Assembly (NCBI GenBank): GCA_030727885.1
Contig: JANRAT010000321.1
Location: forward strand, 1 to 13,660
DNA: 13,660 nucleotides
Direction: 5' to 3'
Origin: Rhodospirillales bacterium
GTDB taxonomy: Bacteria > Pseudomonadota > Alphaproteobacteria > Rhodospirillales > Casp-alpha2
Positions within the stretch are counted from its first letter, which is position 1. Each line of letters opens with the position of its first letter. A program made the translations under genes and the position numbers. Below, one piece after another: positions 1 to 6,267 of the stretch. The notes under the pieces were generated by a model. It was not told the origin of the DNA. It saw nothing but the letters and a program-made list of their open reading frames with translations, and ran no database searches.

Positions 1-1508
1 GCATTAATGGCGTCGGCATCGCGCGCGATGCTGCAGGGCGAGGCCTTGATGTCGTGCTCTGCGAAAAAGGCGATCTGGCCGGCGGCACATCATCGACAAG
101 CACCAAGCTGATCCATGGTGGGCTTCGCTATCTGGAGCATTACGAATTCAAGCTGGTGCGCTCGGCGCTCAGCGAACGCGAGGTTTTGCTGAAGGCAGCG
201 CCGCACATCGTCAGTCCGCTGCGGTTTATCCTGCCGCAGAGTCCCGGTGTTCGTCCGGCATGGCTGATCCGCATCGGCTTGTTTCTTTATGATCATCTCG
301 GGGGGCGCGAACGTCTGCCGGGATCGGGATCAATCACGCTGACAGGCTCGCCTTATGGGGCGCCGCTCAAACCGGAGCTGCAAAAGGCGGCGTACTATTC
401 CGACTGCTGGGTCGATGACAGCCGGCTTGTCGCCCTCAATGCGCTGGATGCGTCGGAGCGCGGTGCCACCATTCTGACTCGCACGGAATGCGTTCAGGCA
501 GCACCTGACGCGGATGGTCAGGGCTGGCAGGTGACACTGGTTGATCACAACGATGCCAGCCGCAGACATCTGCATGTGCGTGTCGTCGTCAATGCTGCCG
601 GTCCGTGGGCTGAACGCTGCCTTGGCGAGGTTATCGACGGTGTCCCTGCAACCGTGATGCGGCTGGTGCGCGGTAGTCATATTGTGGTGCCGAAACTTTT
701 CGATCACGACAGCGCCTACATTTTCCAGAACCCCGACCGCCGTATCGTCTTTGCCATACCCTATGAGCATGACTTCACGATGATCGGGACCACCGACGAC
801 GACTTCAACGGCGATCTGGATCATGTCAAAGCATCCGACTATGAAATTGATTATCTGTGTGAAACCGCGAACCGCTTTTTTGCGCAACCGATCAGCAAAG
901 ATGACATCGTCTGGGCTTTTTCGGGCGTGCGCCCTTTGCTTGGCGGTGGCGGCGATCAGGCCAAGGAAGTGACGCGCGACTATCGGCTCGATCTGCAAAA
1001 GGCAGTAAGCGGCTCGGCGGTGCTGTCGGTTCTCGGCGGCAAGATTACCACGTATCGGAAACTGGCCGAACAGGCCGTTACAAAACTTGAAGGCATTTTC
1101 AACACCGGCAAAGATGCATGGACGGCAACCGCAACCCTGCCGGGTGGTGACATCGCCAATGCTGATATCGATGCCTTCATTGCCAAAGCCGCTGCAACGT
1201 ATTCATGGCTGCCGAGTGATCTTTTGCGCCGTTTCGCCATCGCCTACGGCACACGCATGTCGGTTCTGCTGGAGAGCGTGACAAATCGCGACGCCATGGG
1301 GGCACAAGTCTGTCCCGGCCTTTTCGAATGCGAAATCCGCTACCTTGTTGATCACGAATGGGCCAAAACCGCCGAAGATATCCTGTGGCGCCGGACCAAG
1401 CTCGGCTTGCATGCTGATCAGGATGCCGTGTCCCGGCTGCAGGACTGGATGGCCGCACAATCGATGGGTAAACATGCTGAGGCTCAAGCCGCTAAAGGGA
1501 CCCGATGA
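1..1508 (+). CDS. glpD: Glycerol-3-phosphate dehydrogenase (FAD, quinone-linked), 5' end cut off by the window
   Basis: GlpD oxidises sn-glycerol 3-phosphate to dihydroxyacetone phosphate and passes the electrons to the quinone pool at the inner membrane. The open frame runs from position 3, so 501 residues are visible and only about 10-20 N-terminal residues are missing. An internal GTG at 54 is not the real start, because the Rossmann-type FAD sequence INGVGIARDAAGRG lies before it. Family hallmarks follow in order: STSTKLIHGGLRYLEH near the N-terminus, RLVRGSHIVVPK and PYEHDFTMIGTTDDDF in the middle, then FSGVRPLLGGG and GGKITTYRKLAEQA. The C-terminal domain has EIRYLVDHEWAKTAEDILWRR, typical of GlpD. 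The stop codon overlaps the next start by four bases (ATGA), so it is probably translationally coupled to the HAD phosphatase gene. Identification is firm; the only defect is truncation by the window edge. Confidence 0.97.
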   Translation, partial: INGVGIARDAAGRGLDVVLCEKGDLAGGTSSTSTKLIHGGLRYLEHYEFKLVRSALSEREVLLKAAPHIVSPLRFILPQSPGVRPAWLIRIGLFLYDHLGGRERLPGSGSITLTGSPYGAPLKPELQKAAYYSDCWVDDSRLVALNALDASERGATILTRTECVQAAPDADGQGWQVTLVDHNDASRRHLHVRVVVNAAGPWAERCLGEVIDGVPATVMRLVRGSHIVVPKLFDHDSAYIFQNPDRRIVFAIPYEHDFTMIGTTDDDFNGDLDHVKASDYEIDYLCETANRFFAQPISKDDIVWAFSGVRPLLGGGGDQAKEVTRDYRLDLQKAVSGSAVLSVLGGKITTYRKLAEQAVTKLEGIFNTGKDAWTATATLPGGDIANADIDAFIAKAAATYSWLPSDLLRRFAIAYGTRMSVLLESVTNRDAMGAQVCPGLFECEIRYLVDHEWAKTAEDILWRRTKLGLHADQDAVSRLQDWMAAQSMGKHAEAQAAKGTR

Positions 1509-2320
1509 AACCTGTTGCAACTTTTCCACTGACAGACCGCCAAAAAATCCGTGGCGTCTTCACCGACATTGACGACACGTTGACGACAGACGGTCGACTG
1601 CCGGCAGAAGCCTACGCTGCAATGGAGTATCTGCAGTCCGCTGGCATCGCCGTTGTGCCGATAACCGGCCGGCCGGCCGGCTGGTGCGATCTGATCGCCA
1701 GGATCTGGCCGGTTGACGGCGTCGTCGGCGAGAACGGTGCGTTTTATTTTCATTACGACCGCAAGGCACGGCGCATGATCCGTCGGTACGTCGACGATGA
1801 CAAAACACGGGCGACCAACAGAGAACGCCTGCTGGCCCTGGGACGGCAGATACTCGCCGACGTACCGGGCGCCGGGATTTCCGCAGACCAGCTGTACCGG
1901 GAAACCGATCTCGCCGTCGATTTCTTTGAAGACGTCGCGCCGTTATCCGCCGAAAGCATTGACCGGATCGTCGCGATCCTGACGAAAGCCGGCGTTACCG
2001 CAAAAGTCAGCTCGATCCATGTCAACGGATGGTTCGGCAGCTACGATAAACTGACCATGACAAAACTTTTTGCCGCCGACTGTCTGGGGGTTGATCTTGA
2101 TGTCGAGGAACGAGCCTTCGTCTTTACCGGCGATTCCCCGAACGACGGGCCGATGTTCGATTTTTTCAGCCACTCCATCGGCGTTGCCAATGTCCGTGAT
2201 TTCGAAGACCGACTGATCAATCCGCCGACCTACATCACCGATGGTTATGGCGGGCAGGGATTCTCCGAAGTGGCGCGACTGCTGATTGACGCCAAGAACA
2301 AACAGGCAGGCGGAGCATGA
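1505..2320 (+). CDS. HAD-superfamily (type IIB-like) phosphatase
   Basis: A 271-residue soluble phosphohydrolase of the haloacid dehalogenase superfamily. Motif I is DIDDTLTTDG at about residues 21-30: the first Asp is the expected nucleophile and the second the acid/base. Motif II is the Thr in VPITGRP near residue 54. A Lys around 182-187 (SYDKLTMTK) fits motif III. Motif IV is GDSPND at 209-214, which would hold the magnesium. The long insert between motifs II and III fits a type II cap, as in sugar-phosphate phosphatases such as sucrose-, trehalose- or mannosylglycerate-phosphate phosphatases. The substrate cannot be read from sequence. Four-base overlaps on both sides place it in one operon with glpD and an EEP hydrolase, so a glycerol-phosphate or glycosyl-phosphate substrate is a reasonable inference. 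There is no signal peptide, so it should be cytoplasmic. Confidence 0.88.
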   Translation: MKPVATFPLTDRQKIRGVFTDIDDTLTTDGRLPAEAYAAMEYLQSAGIAVVPITGRPAGWCDLIARIWPVDGVVGENGAFYFHYDRKARRMIRRYVDDDKTRATNRERLLALGRQILADVPGAGISADQLYRETDLAVDFFEDVAPLSAESIDRIVAILTKAGVTAKVSSIHVNGWFGSYDKLTMTKLFAADCLGVDLDVEERAFVFTGDSPNDGPMFDFFSHSIGVANVRDFEDRLINPPTYITDGYGGQGFSEVARLLIDAKNKQAGGA

Positions 2321-3174
2321 CAAGCATTCTCAGCTGGAATATCCAATGCGGCACAGGCGTAGATGGTAAAAATGATCTCGGGCGAATTGCCTCGGTGATC
2401 CGCGCCATGGCCGATGTCGATATCATCTGCCTGCAGGAAGTCTCAAGGTTCAATGCCGATCTGGACGGCGGTCACGACGATGATCAGGCGGCGATTATGG
2501 CTTCGCTGTTTCCGGATCACCATCCGATCTTTGGTGCCGCTTTTGATCGGGATGGCGGCATTGACGAGCCTCGTCGGCAATTCGGCAACATGATCCTTTC
2601 ACGCTTGCCGGTCGTGCAGATCTTCAATCACCCTCTGCCGCAGCCGATCCCGGAAGAGCCCTGCAAGCATATGCCGCGTCAGGCGCTGGAAATCATCGTC
2701 GCCGAGTCCGGCATGCCCTTCCGTTTAACCACCACGCACCTTGAATATCACTCGGCCAATCAGCGCATGGCGCAGGTTTCCCGCTTGCGGGACATTCAGG
2801 CGGAGATTATCGCAAACCGGTCCTATGGGGATCATGCGCCGAAGTCCGGTCCATATGCCGCCGTCGCACGACCAACCCGAAGCCTTGTCTGCGGTGATTT
2901 CAATTCCGAACCCGACGATCCGGTTTATGCGCTCATGAGCAGTGTCATCTCCGGTTCAGATGATGCGTACAAGGATGCATGGAGAACCGTTCATGGCAGC
3001 GCCAGACACGCGCCGACCTGCGGCATCTATGACCACAGACAGTGGCCTGAGGGGCCGCATTGCAGGGATTTCTTCTTTGCGTCCGGCGATCTTTCCAAGC
3101 TGATCAGCCGTGTCGAGGTCGATGAACAAACCGCCGCCTCAGATCACCAGCCGGTGTTGCTCGTTCTGGATTAA
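2317..3174 (+). CDS. Endonuclease/exonuclease/phosphatase (EEP) family hydrolase
   Basis: A 285-residue protein of the DNase I-like/EEP fold. Family members cleave phosphoester bonds in DNA, RNA, inositol phosphates or sphingomyelin. Catalytic motifs appear in order: SWNIQ (Asn8), ICLQEV (metal-binding Glu41), TTHLEYHS (His141), VCGDFNSEPDD (Asp194, Asn196) and the terminal SDHQPV (Asp276, His277). All expected active-site residues are present. There is no signal peptide, so it is probably cytoplasmic. It starts inside the stop of the HAD gene (ATGA) and is the last gene of the glpD operon. The context suggests hydrolysis of a phosphodiester or phosphomonoester that feeds glycerol-phosphate metabolism, but a nuclease role cannot be excluded. 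No hairpin terminator is obvious in the 21 bases before the convergent gene on the other strand. Confidence 0.88.
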   Translation: MTSILSWNIQCGTGVDGKNDLGRIASVIRAMADVDIICLQEVSRFNADLDGGHDDDQAAIMASLFPDHHPIFGAAFDRDGGIDEPRRQFGNMILSRLPVVQIFNHPLPQPIPEEPCKHMPRQALEIIVAESGMPFRLTTTHLEYHSANQRMAQVSRLRDIQAEIIANRSYGDHAPKSGPYAAVARPTRSLVCGDFNSEPDDPVYALMSSVISGSDDAYKDAWRTVHGSARHAPTCGIYDHRQWPEGPHCRDFFFASGDLSKLISRVEVDEQTAASDHQPVLLVLD

Positions 3175-3195
3175 GGACGCGACTGAGAAAACATT

Positions 3196-3450
3196 TCAAA
3201 CAAGCTTGACGATATCGCCTTCGGATATATCCGTCATCGGCTTGGCGATCTTCCAGGTCTCGCGCTGATCCGGTCCCGACATCACGGCAATCACCGTCTC
3301 GACATCGGGGCAGCCGTCTTCATGACAGCGCAGTTCCGAGACCATGACCGGCATGTCAGCGTCCAATCCAAAACGGGCGCGGATCAGAGATTTGATCCGT
3401 TGCCCCTCTCCGGTCGACTTTGGCTTGGACAGCCCTAGAATATCATCCAT
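3196..3450 (-). CDS. Small conserved hypothetical protein with a CHEDGC motif
   Basis: An 84-residue soluble protein. A basic helix region (GEGQRIKSLIRARFGL) leads to ELRCHEDGCPDVETVIAVM, then a WKIAKP sequence near the C-terminus. The two cysteines in CHEDGC, followed by Pro and an acidic ETVI segment, resemble small bacterial proteins with an ELxCxEPGCPPxET signature. From memory these often lie next to CobW-type metal GTPases and WD40 proteins; I could not check this here. The cysteine pair could bind a metal, which is inference. It begins 11 bases after the stop of the WD40 fragment, preceded by a G-rich stretch (GCGGGG) that can serve as ribosome binding site, so it belonged to the same operon. 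That operon now lacks its upstream part. The gene is complete. Confidence 0.75.
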   Translation of the reverse strand: MDDILGLSKPKSTGEGQRIKSLIRARFGLDADMPVMVSELRCHEDGCPDVETVIAVMSGPDQRETWKIAKPMTDISEGDIVKLV

Positions 3451-3461
3451 GACAGCCCCGC

Positions 3462-3990
3462 TTAAACCATGCCTGACTTCAGCCGCATCACGGCAATCGC
3501 TCCAGCTTCATCGACAGCCACCAGAATCCGTCCGTCTGCTGACCAGGTCAGCCCGGCAACCGGCTTGCCGCCACCGGGCCTTGCGATCATCGCCGTTTCC
3601 TGTTCGATATTACCGATCATCACGGTGCCATCGCTATAACCTCCGGCGACAACACTGTCGGACGGGTGGGCAGCGACCTGACGGACGATCCCGTTATAGA
3701 CATAGCCGAACTCAAGTGGCGGCTTGCCCGACGGGCCGTTGCCCGAACAGTCCCACGACGTCACGGAATCTGCCCCACTTGCTGCAATGAACCGGCTGTC
3801 GGCGGTCCATGAGATGTTTCTGATTTTTGACGGATAGCCGCTCATCCGCATGCCCTTGCGATCGGACCAGCGCCAGCAGTGCATTTCCTTGTCCTGCATG
3901 GCGGTTACGATAAAAGTGCCGCTCGGGCTCCAGGCGACCGCCGTATGCGAGCCATGCCATTCAAGGCGCACCGCCTCGGCTTCCGGTTCG
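3462..3990 (-). pseudogene. WD40-repeat protein, C-terminal fragment (5' part lost)
   Basis: About 170-175 residues of a WD40 beta-propeller. Four repeats are readable: [76 protein letters not shown] and PVAGLTWSADGRILVAVDEAGAIAVMRL. A closed propeller usually needs seven blades (over 300 residues), so about half is missing. The only in-frame start-like codon, a GTG at 3971, falls inside the conserved [15 protein letters not shown] segment. Open frame continues upstream to about 4043, but beyond about 3990 it is antisense to recognisable DUF1348 sequence. The fragment has no internal stop, so the loss is recent or an assembly artefact. It lies upstream of, and in the same direction as, the small CHEDGC gene. 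I recall that this pair often occurs beside CobW-family zinc GTPases. Confidence 0.8.
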
Positions 3991-4000
3991 TCAAGGTTGC
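3985..4000. other. Rearrangement breakpoint (or assembly join) between two truncated genes
   Basis: To the left, the - strand frame reads conserved WD40 sequence up to about 3985. To the right, the + strand frame reads conserved DUF1348 sequence from about 3990 ([14 protein letters not shown]). Both genes lack their N-terminal halves, and the missing ends meet here. An internal deletion in a divergent gene pair would produce exactly this arrangement, and so would a chimeric contig join. The position is estimated from where family resemblance stops, so it is uncertain by some ten bases. Confidence 0.7.
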
Positions 4001-4358
4001 CTATACGACCGACAGCGTCTGGCGCAACCGGGCAGAGTTTTTCTCAGGGCGCGAAAAGATTGTCGCCTTCCTGCAGCGCAAGTGGGCGCGCGAACTCGAG
4101 TACCGGCTGATCAAGGAATTATGGGCGTTTCACGACAACCGCATCGCGGTGCGATTCCAGTACGAATTCCACGATGATTCGGGGCAGTGGTATCGGTCGT
4201 ACGGCAACGAGCAGTGGGAGTTTTCACCGGAAGGGCTGATGCGCCGCCGCGAGGCCAGCATCAATGATGTCCTGATCAAGGAGTCTGATCGCAAATTCAC
4301 CTGGCCGCTCGGTCCGCGCCCGACCGATTTTCCGGGCCTGACAGCACTCGGGCTGTAA
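3990..4358 (+). pseudogene. DUF1348 / NTF2-like protein, 5'-truncated
   Basis: The C-terminal 122 residues or so of a DUF1348 (nuclear transport factor 2 superfamily) protein. These are small cone-shaped cytoplasmic proteins of unknown function, normally about 150-155 residues. Characteristic family sequence is present: [51 protein letters not shown] and [15 protein letters not shown]. The first 30-40 residues, which form the first helix, are missing. An ATG at 3879 keeps the frame open, but the residues it would add are antisense to WD40 coding sequence and do not look like the family. A 159-residue chimeric product is possible but probably not functional. No frameshift or internal stop follows, so the truncation is recent or artefactual. 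Confidence 0.8.
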
Positions 4359-4734
4359 CAATTAAAGGGTAACAGGTGCTCGGGCAGCGTACGAAAAGAT
4401 ACAAGCAGAGCGGCGATAAAAACTGGTGGCGCCGAGGGGAACCGAACCCCTGACCTTCGCATTGTGAATGGACACGGGAACTTAAGAATCTTTTTAATAT
4501 CACTAAGTTGTTCAGGTGCTGTCGCACACTAAATCGGTATAGCCTGGGCGATGTTAGGGCACAGTGGATTTAGCCTGAGCAGTCTTTTAAACTCTACAAA
4601 TTCAAATGATTGCCGTAATAGCTTTTGATATTTGCAACGCGTTAATTCCAGTACTCGTTGCACCAAAGCGATAAAGCCCATCTCTAGTCACTATTCCCTA
4701 ATTCATAAGAACGCGTTGCTGCCCTTATTCCGTA
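4359..4734. other. Gene-free, AT-richer region containing a tRNA 3' fragment and a short inverted repeat
   Basis: No convincing protein gene is visible in these 376 bases, and short frames here show no family resemblance. The stretch from about 4475 to 4730 is clearly richer in A and T than its neighbours. It contains the tRNA 3' half annotated separately. It also has a 10-base inverted repeat, GCAACGCGTT at 4634-4643 and AACGCGTTGC at 4710-4719, each containing the palindrome AACGCGTT. I see no clear terminator for chrR or for the DUF1348 remnant. The composition and the tRNA remnant suggest leftover DNA of a mobile element. Confidence 0.55.
4424..4468 (-). other. tRNA 3' half, probably tRNA-Val(CAC): likely att-site remnant
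   Basis: Read on the - strand, this is a textbook tRNA 3' half. It starts with a seven-base anticodon loop TTCACAA (4462-4468), then the 3' side of the anticodon stem TGCGA (4457-4461) and a five-base variable region AGGTC. The T arm is AGGGG-TTCGGTT-CCCCT (4435-4451). The acceptor 3' strand CGGCGCC (4428-4434), discriminator A and encoded CCA (4424-4426) complete it. In this register the anticodon is CAC (valine). The 5' side of the anticodon stem should be TCGCA but reads GTCCA, and no D arm or 5' acceptor strand follows, so the gene is not functional. A T loop with G instead of A at position 58 is a further deviation. Tyrosine integrases commonly recombine within tRNA 3' halves, so this is probably the displaced copy left by integration. 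Confidence 0.75.
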
Positions 4735-5406
4735 CTATATGCCCAGGAATGGTTGCACGATCCGAGCAGCCAGACTTTTGAAACGAAGCGGCGCATCGGT
4801 GACGGCGAGGCATATACAGTCGGCACCCGATTCCGCATGCGGCTGATGTTCGAGGTTTTCGTCTGCTTCCTGAAAATCACCGGCTCCATAGCGCCCGACA
4901 GAGTCGGAAAAGGCGCCGGACAAGACGAGGGTCAACTCCAGCCCGCCATGTGTGTGTTCGGGTACGGGCCGTCCGGCGGGTATGCGCAGCAAGCGGGCCG
5001 TCACACCGTCTTCACTCGTCGTCAGCAGACACTGCGAAGCGCCGAGTCCAAGGCGCTGCCATGGAATTTCGCCGCGGTCATTTTCCGCATACCTGCGAAG
5101 GGGTTGCGGCAGGCCGTTTGCAGATGGGTGGACCGGAACCGCCGGCGCAGGTGGCGCGGAATCGGTGAGATCCTCGCTTTCGTTTTCAAGACGATCCATG
5201 ATCAACTCGAAGGTTTTATCGGAAAGTGGGGCGGGGTCAGCGGCATCAAGCAAGCCGGCACCAATGGCTTCCAAATGATCAATTGTCGAGCGGCAGCCCG
5301 GACACAAGGACAGATGCGTCGCAACGGCCAGACTCCAGGCTTCACCAAGAGCCCCTGAAGCATAATCCAGAAGCAATTCGTCGCTTGGGTGGTGGTGTAT
5401 CGTCAT
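4735..5406 (-). CDS. chrR: ChrR-type zinc anti-sigma factor (ZAS domain plus cupin)
   Basis: A 223-residue cytoplasmic anti-sigma factor predicted to hold the adjacent ECF sigma factor inactive until singlet oxygen or organic peroxide triggers its loss. The N-terminal zinc anti-sigma domain has His6, His31, Cys35 and Cys38 (HLSLCPGC), the same numbering as the zinc ligands of R. sphaeroides ChrR. After an acidic and proline-rich linker (about 75-95), the C-terminal cupin domain has PEHTHGGLELTLVLSG. His151, His153, Glu157 and His187 have the same spacing as the second zinc site of R. sphaeroides ChrR. The start overlaps the sigma stop by four bases (ATGA), so stoichiometric coupled translation is expected. 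All ligands are intact, so signal sensing should work as in the characterised protein. No strong terminator is seen downstream. Confidence 0.95.
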   Translation of the reverse strand: MTIHHHPSDELLLDYASGALGEAWSLAVATHLSLCPGCRSTIDHLEAIGAGLLDAADPAPLSDKTFELIMDRLENESEDLTDSAPPAPAVPVHPSANGLPQPLRRYAENDRGEIPWQRLGLGASQCLLTTSEDGVTARLLRIPAGRPVPEHTHGGLELTLVLSGAFSDSVGRYGAGDFQEADENLEHQPHAESGADCICLAVTDAPLRFKSLAARIVQPFLGI

Positions 5407-5981
5407 TCATTTTCTCCAAACTCGGACCGAAGCTTCTTCAGCGCCAGTCTGACCCGTGATTTTACGGTGCCAAGCGGCACGCCAAGTTCATCAGCAATTT
5501 GGCCGTGCGTTTTTTCCTGAAAGAATGCCAGCGTCAAAATTTCTTTTTGCGCTTCCGGCAGTTCGGCAACCGCTGTCATCAGCCGTTTGCCCTGTTGTTC
5601 CATCGAAACGGTTTCTGACGCCAGAGGCACCGGATCTGGTGTAAAGGTTGGGTCGCTGTAGTCAGGTTCAGGCCTGAAGGCCTTACGCAACATGTCGATG
5701 CGCAGATTGCGCCCAATCGTAAATATCCATGTTGATGCCGAGGCCTTGGCCGGATCAAAAAGCGCAGCTTTTCGCCATACCTTGATCATCGTCTCCTGCA
5801 CGACTTCTTCCGCCATCTGGGAACTCGTTCCCTGTCCCAACATGAACGATTTCAGACGTGGGACATAATAACGATAGAGTTCCTGAAAGGCGTCTTTATC
5901 TTTTTTCGCGGAAACCGCACGCAGCAACGCATCCATGGCCTTACCGGCTGAGGCTTGCTGTTCTTTCGGTTCGCCGGTCAT
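5403..5981 (-). CDS. rpoE: ECF RNA polymerase sigma factor, RpoE/ECF11-like
   Basis: A 192-residue group IV sigma factor with the two ECF domains. Region 2 (about 25-95) includes FQELYRYYVPRLKSFML, AEEVVQETMIKVWRKA and STWIFTIGRNLRIDMLRK. Region 4 (about 130-185) includes LPEAQKEILTLAFFQEKTH and VPLGTVKSRVRLALKKLR. I chose the ATG at 5981. The frame stays open upstream to an ATG at 6164, but that codon lies upstream of the predicted promoter and the extra residues look non-coding. Coupling to a ChrR-type anti-sigma factor and TGATCC-N18-TAA promoters on both sides place it with the R. sphaeroides RpoE singlet-oxygen group. It probably transcribes its own operon and the divergent lipid operon. 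The ribosome binding site before 5981 is weak (ACGAG), which could limit sigma output. Confidence 0.93.
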   Translation of the reverse strand: MTGEPKEQQASAGKAMDALLRAVSAKKDKDAFQELYRYYVPRLKSFMLGQGTSSQMAEEVVQETMIKVWRKAALFDPAKASASTWIFTIGRNLRIDMLRKAFRPEPDYSDPTFTPDPVPLASETVSMEQQGKRLMTAVAELPEAQKEILTLAFFQEKTHGQIADELGVPLGTVKSRVRLALKKLRSEFGENE

Positions 5982-6126
5982 AACAGTCTCGTTTCGCCAT
6001 GCCTGAACAGAACGGCAAGATTGCCGATCCCGTCCGGACTTTCGGACGCTAGAAATATGGGCCGCCGCCAGTCCATTGGCAAATATGCAAGCCGTCGAGT
6101 AACCGGGCAATTGAGGTTCCATGCTG

Positions 6127-6156
6127 CTGTTACGCACGCCATGCATGGCCGGATCA
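6127..6156 (-). promoter_or_regulatory. Predicted RpoE-ChrR promoter for the sigma/anti-sigma operon
   Basis: On the - strand, TGATCC (6156-6151) is followed by an 18-base spacer and TAACAG (6132-6127). This matches the TGATCC-N18-TAA pattern of R. sphaeroides RpoE-dependent promoters. The start point would be near 6120, giving a leader of about 140 bases before the sigma start at 5981. Autoregulation of the sigma operon is implied. Confidence 0.75.
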
Positions 6157-6185
6157 CAGAGCACTTAATTTTCTTATCCCGCAGG

Positions 6186-6215
6186 TGATCCATTCGATAC
6201 CGGCCACCGTAAATA
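6186..6215 (+). promoter_or_regulatory. Predicted RpoE-ChrR promoter for the lipid-modification operon
   Basis: On the + strand, TGATCC (6186-6191), an 18-base spacer and TAAATA (6210-6215) match the RpoE-ChrR promoter pattern with the same spacing as the divergent promoter. The two -35 boxes face away from each other and are separated by 29 bases. The start point would be near 6222, about 45 bases before the first gene. Confidence 0.8.
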
Positions 6216-6256
6216 AATTGAAAACATTCATTATCCTTATCTGTGTGACGAAAACC

Positions 6257-6261
6257 GAGGA
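6257..6261 (+). promoter_or_regulatory. Ribosome binding site fixing a TTG start
   Basis: GAGGA lies six bases before the TTG at 6268. It supports this unusual start codon, since the next in-frame ATG falls after the FAD-binding GxGxxG motif and would destroy it. Confidence 0.7.
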
Positions 6262-6267
6262 ATTCTC

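Noticed and set aside
330..998. Long open frame on the - strand inside glpD
   Set aside because: It is antisense to a clear GlpD coding sequence and shows no protein-family pattern.
3879..3989. ATG at 3879 as the start of the DUF1348 protein
   Set aside because: The 37 residues it adds are antisense to conserved WD40 sequence and show no DUF1348 character; the frame is open only by chance.
4462..4734. Self-splicing intron interrupting the tRNA at the anticodon loop
   Set aside because: A 5' tRNA half (D arm, GGCGCCG acceptor strand, TCGCA stem) should lie to the right, but none is found in the gene-free DNA before chrR.
4753..5358. Open frame on the + strand opposite chrR
   Set aside because: The opposite strand carries all ChrR zinc ligands at the expected positions; the + strand frame has no family resemblance.
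5751..5756. Further TGATCC -35-like boxes inside coding sequence
   Set aside because: Such hexamers are frequent by chance. I saw no correctly spaced -10 element placed before a gene, so they were not called as promoters.
5982..6164. N-terminal extension of the sigma factor from an ATG at 6164 or 6122
   Set aside because: The 6164 start lies upstream of the predicted promoter and the 6122 ATG falls at the predicted transcript start. The added residues do not resemble sigma factors, and region 2 is complete from 5981.
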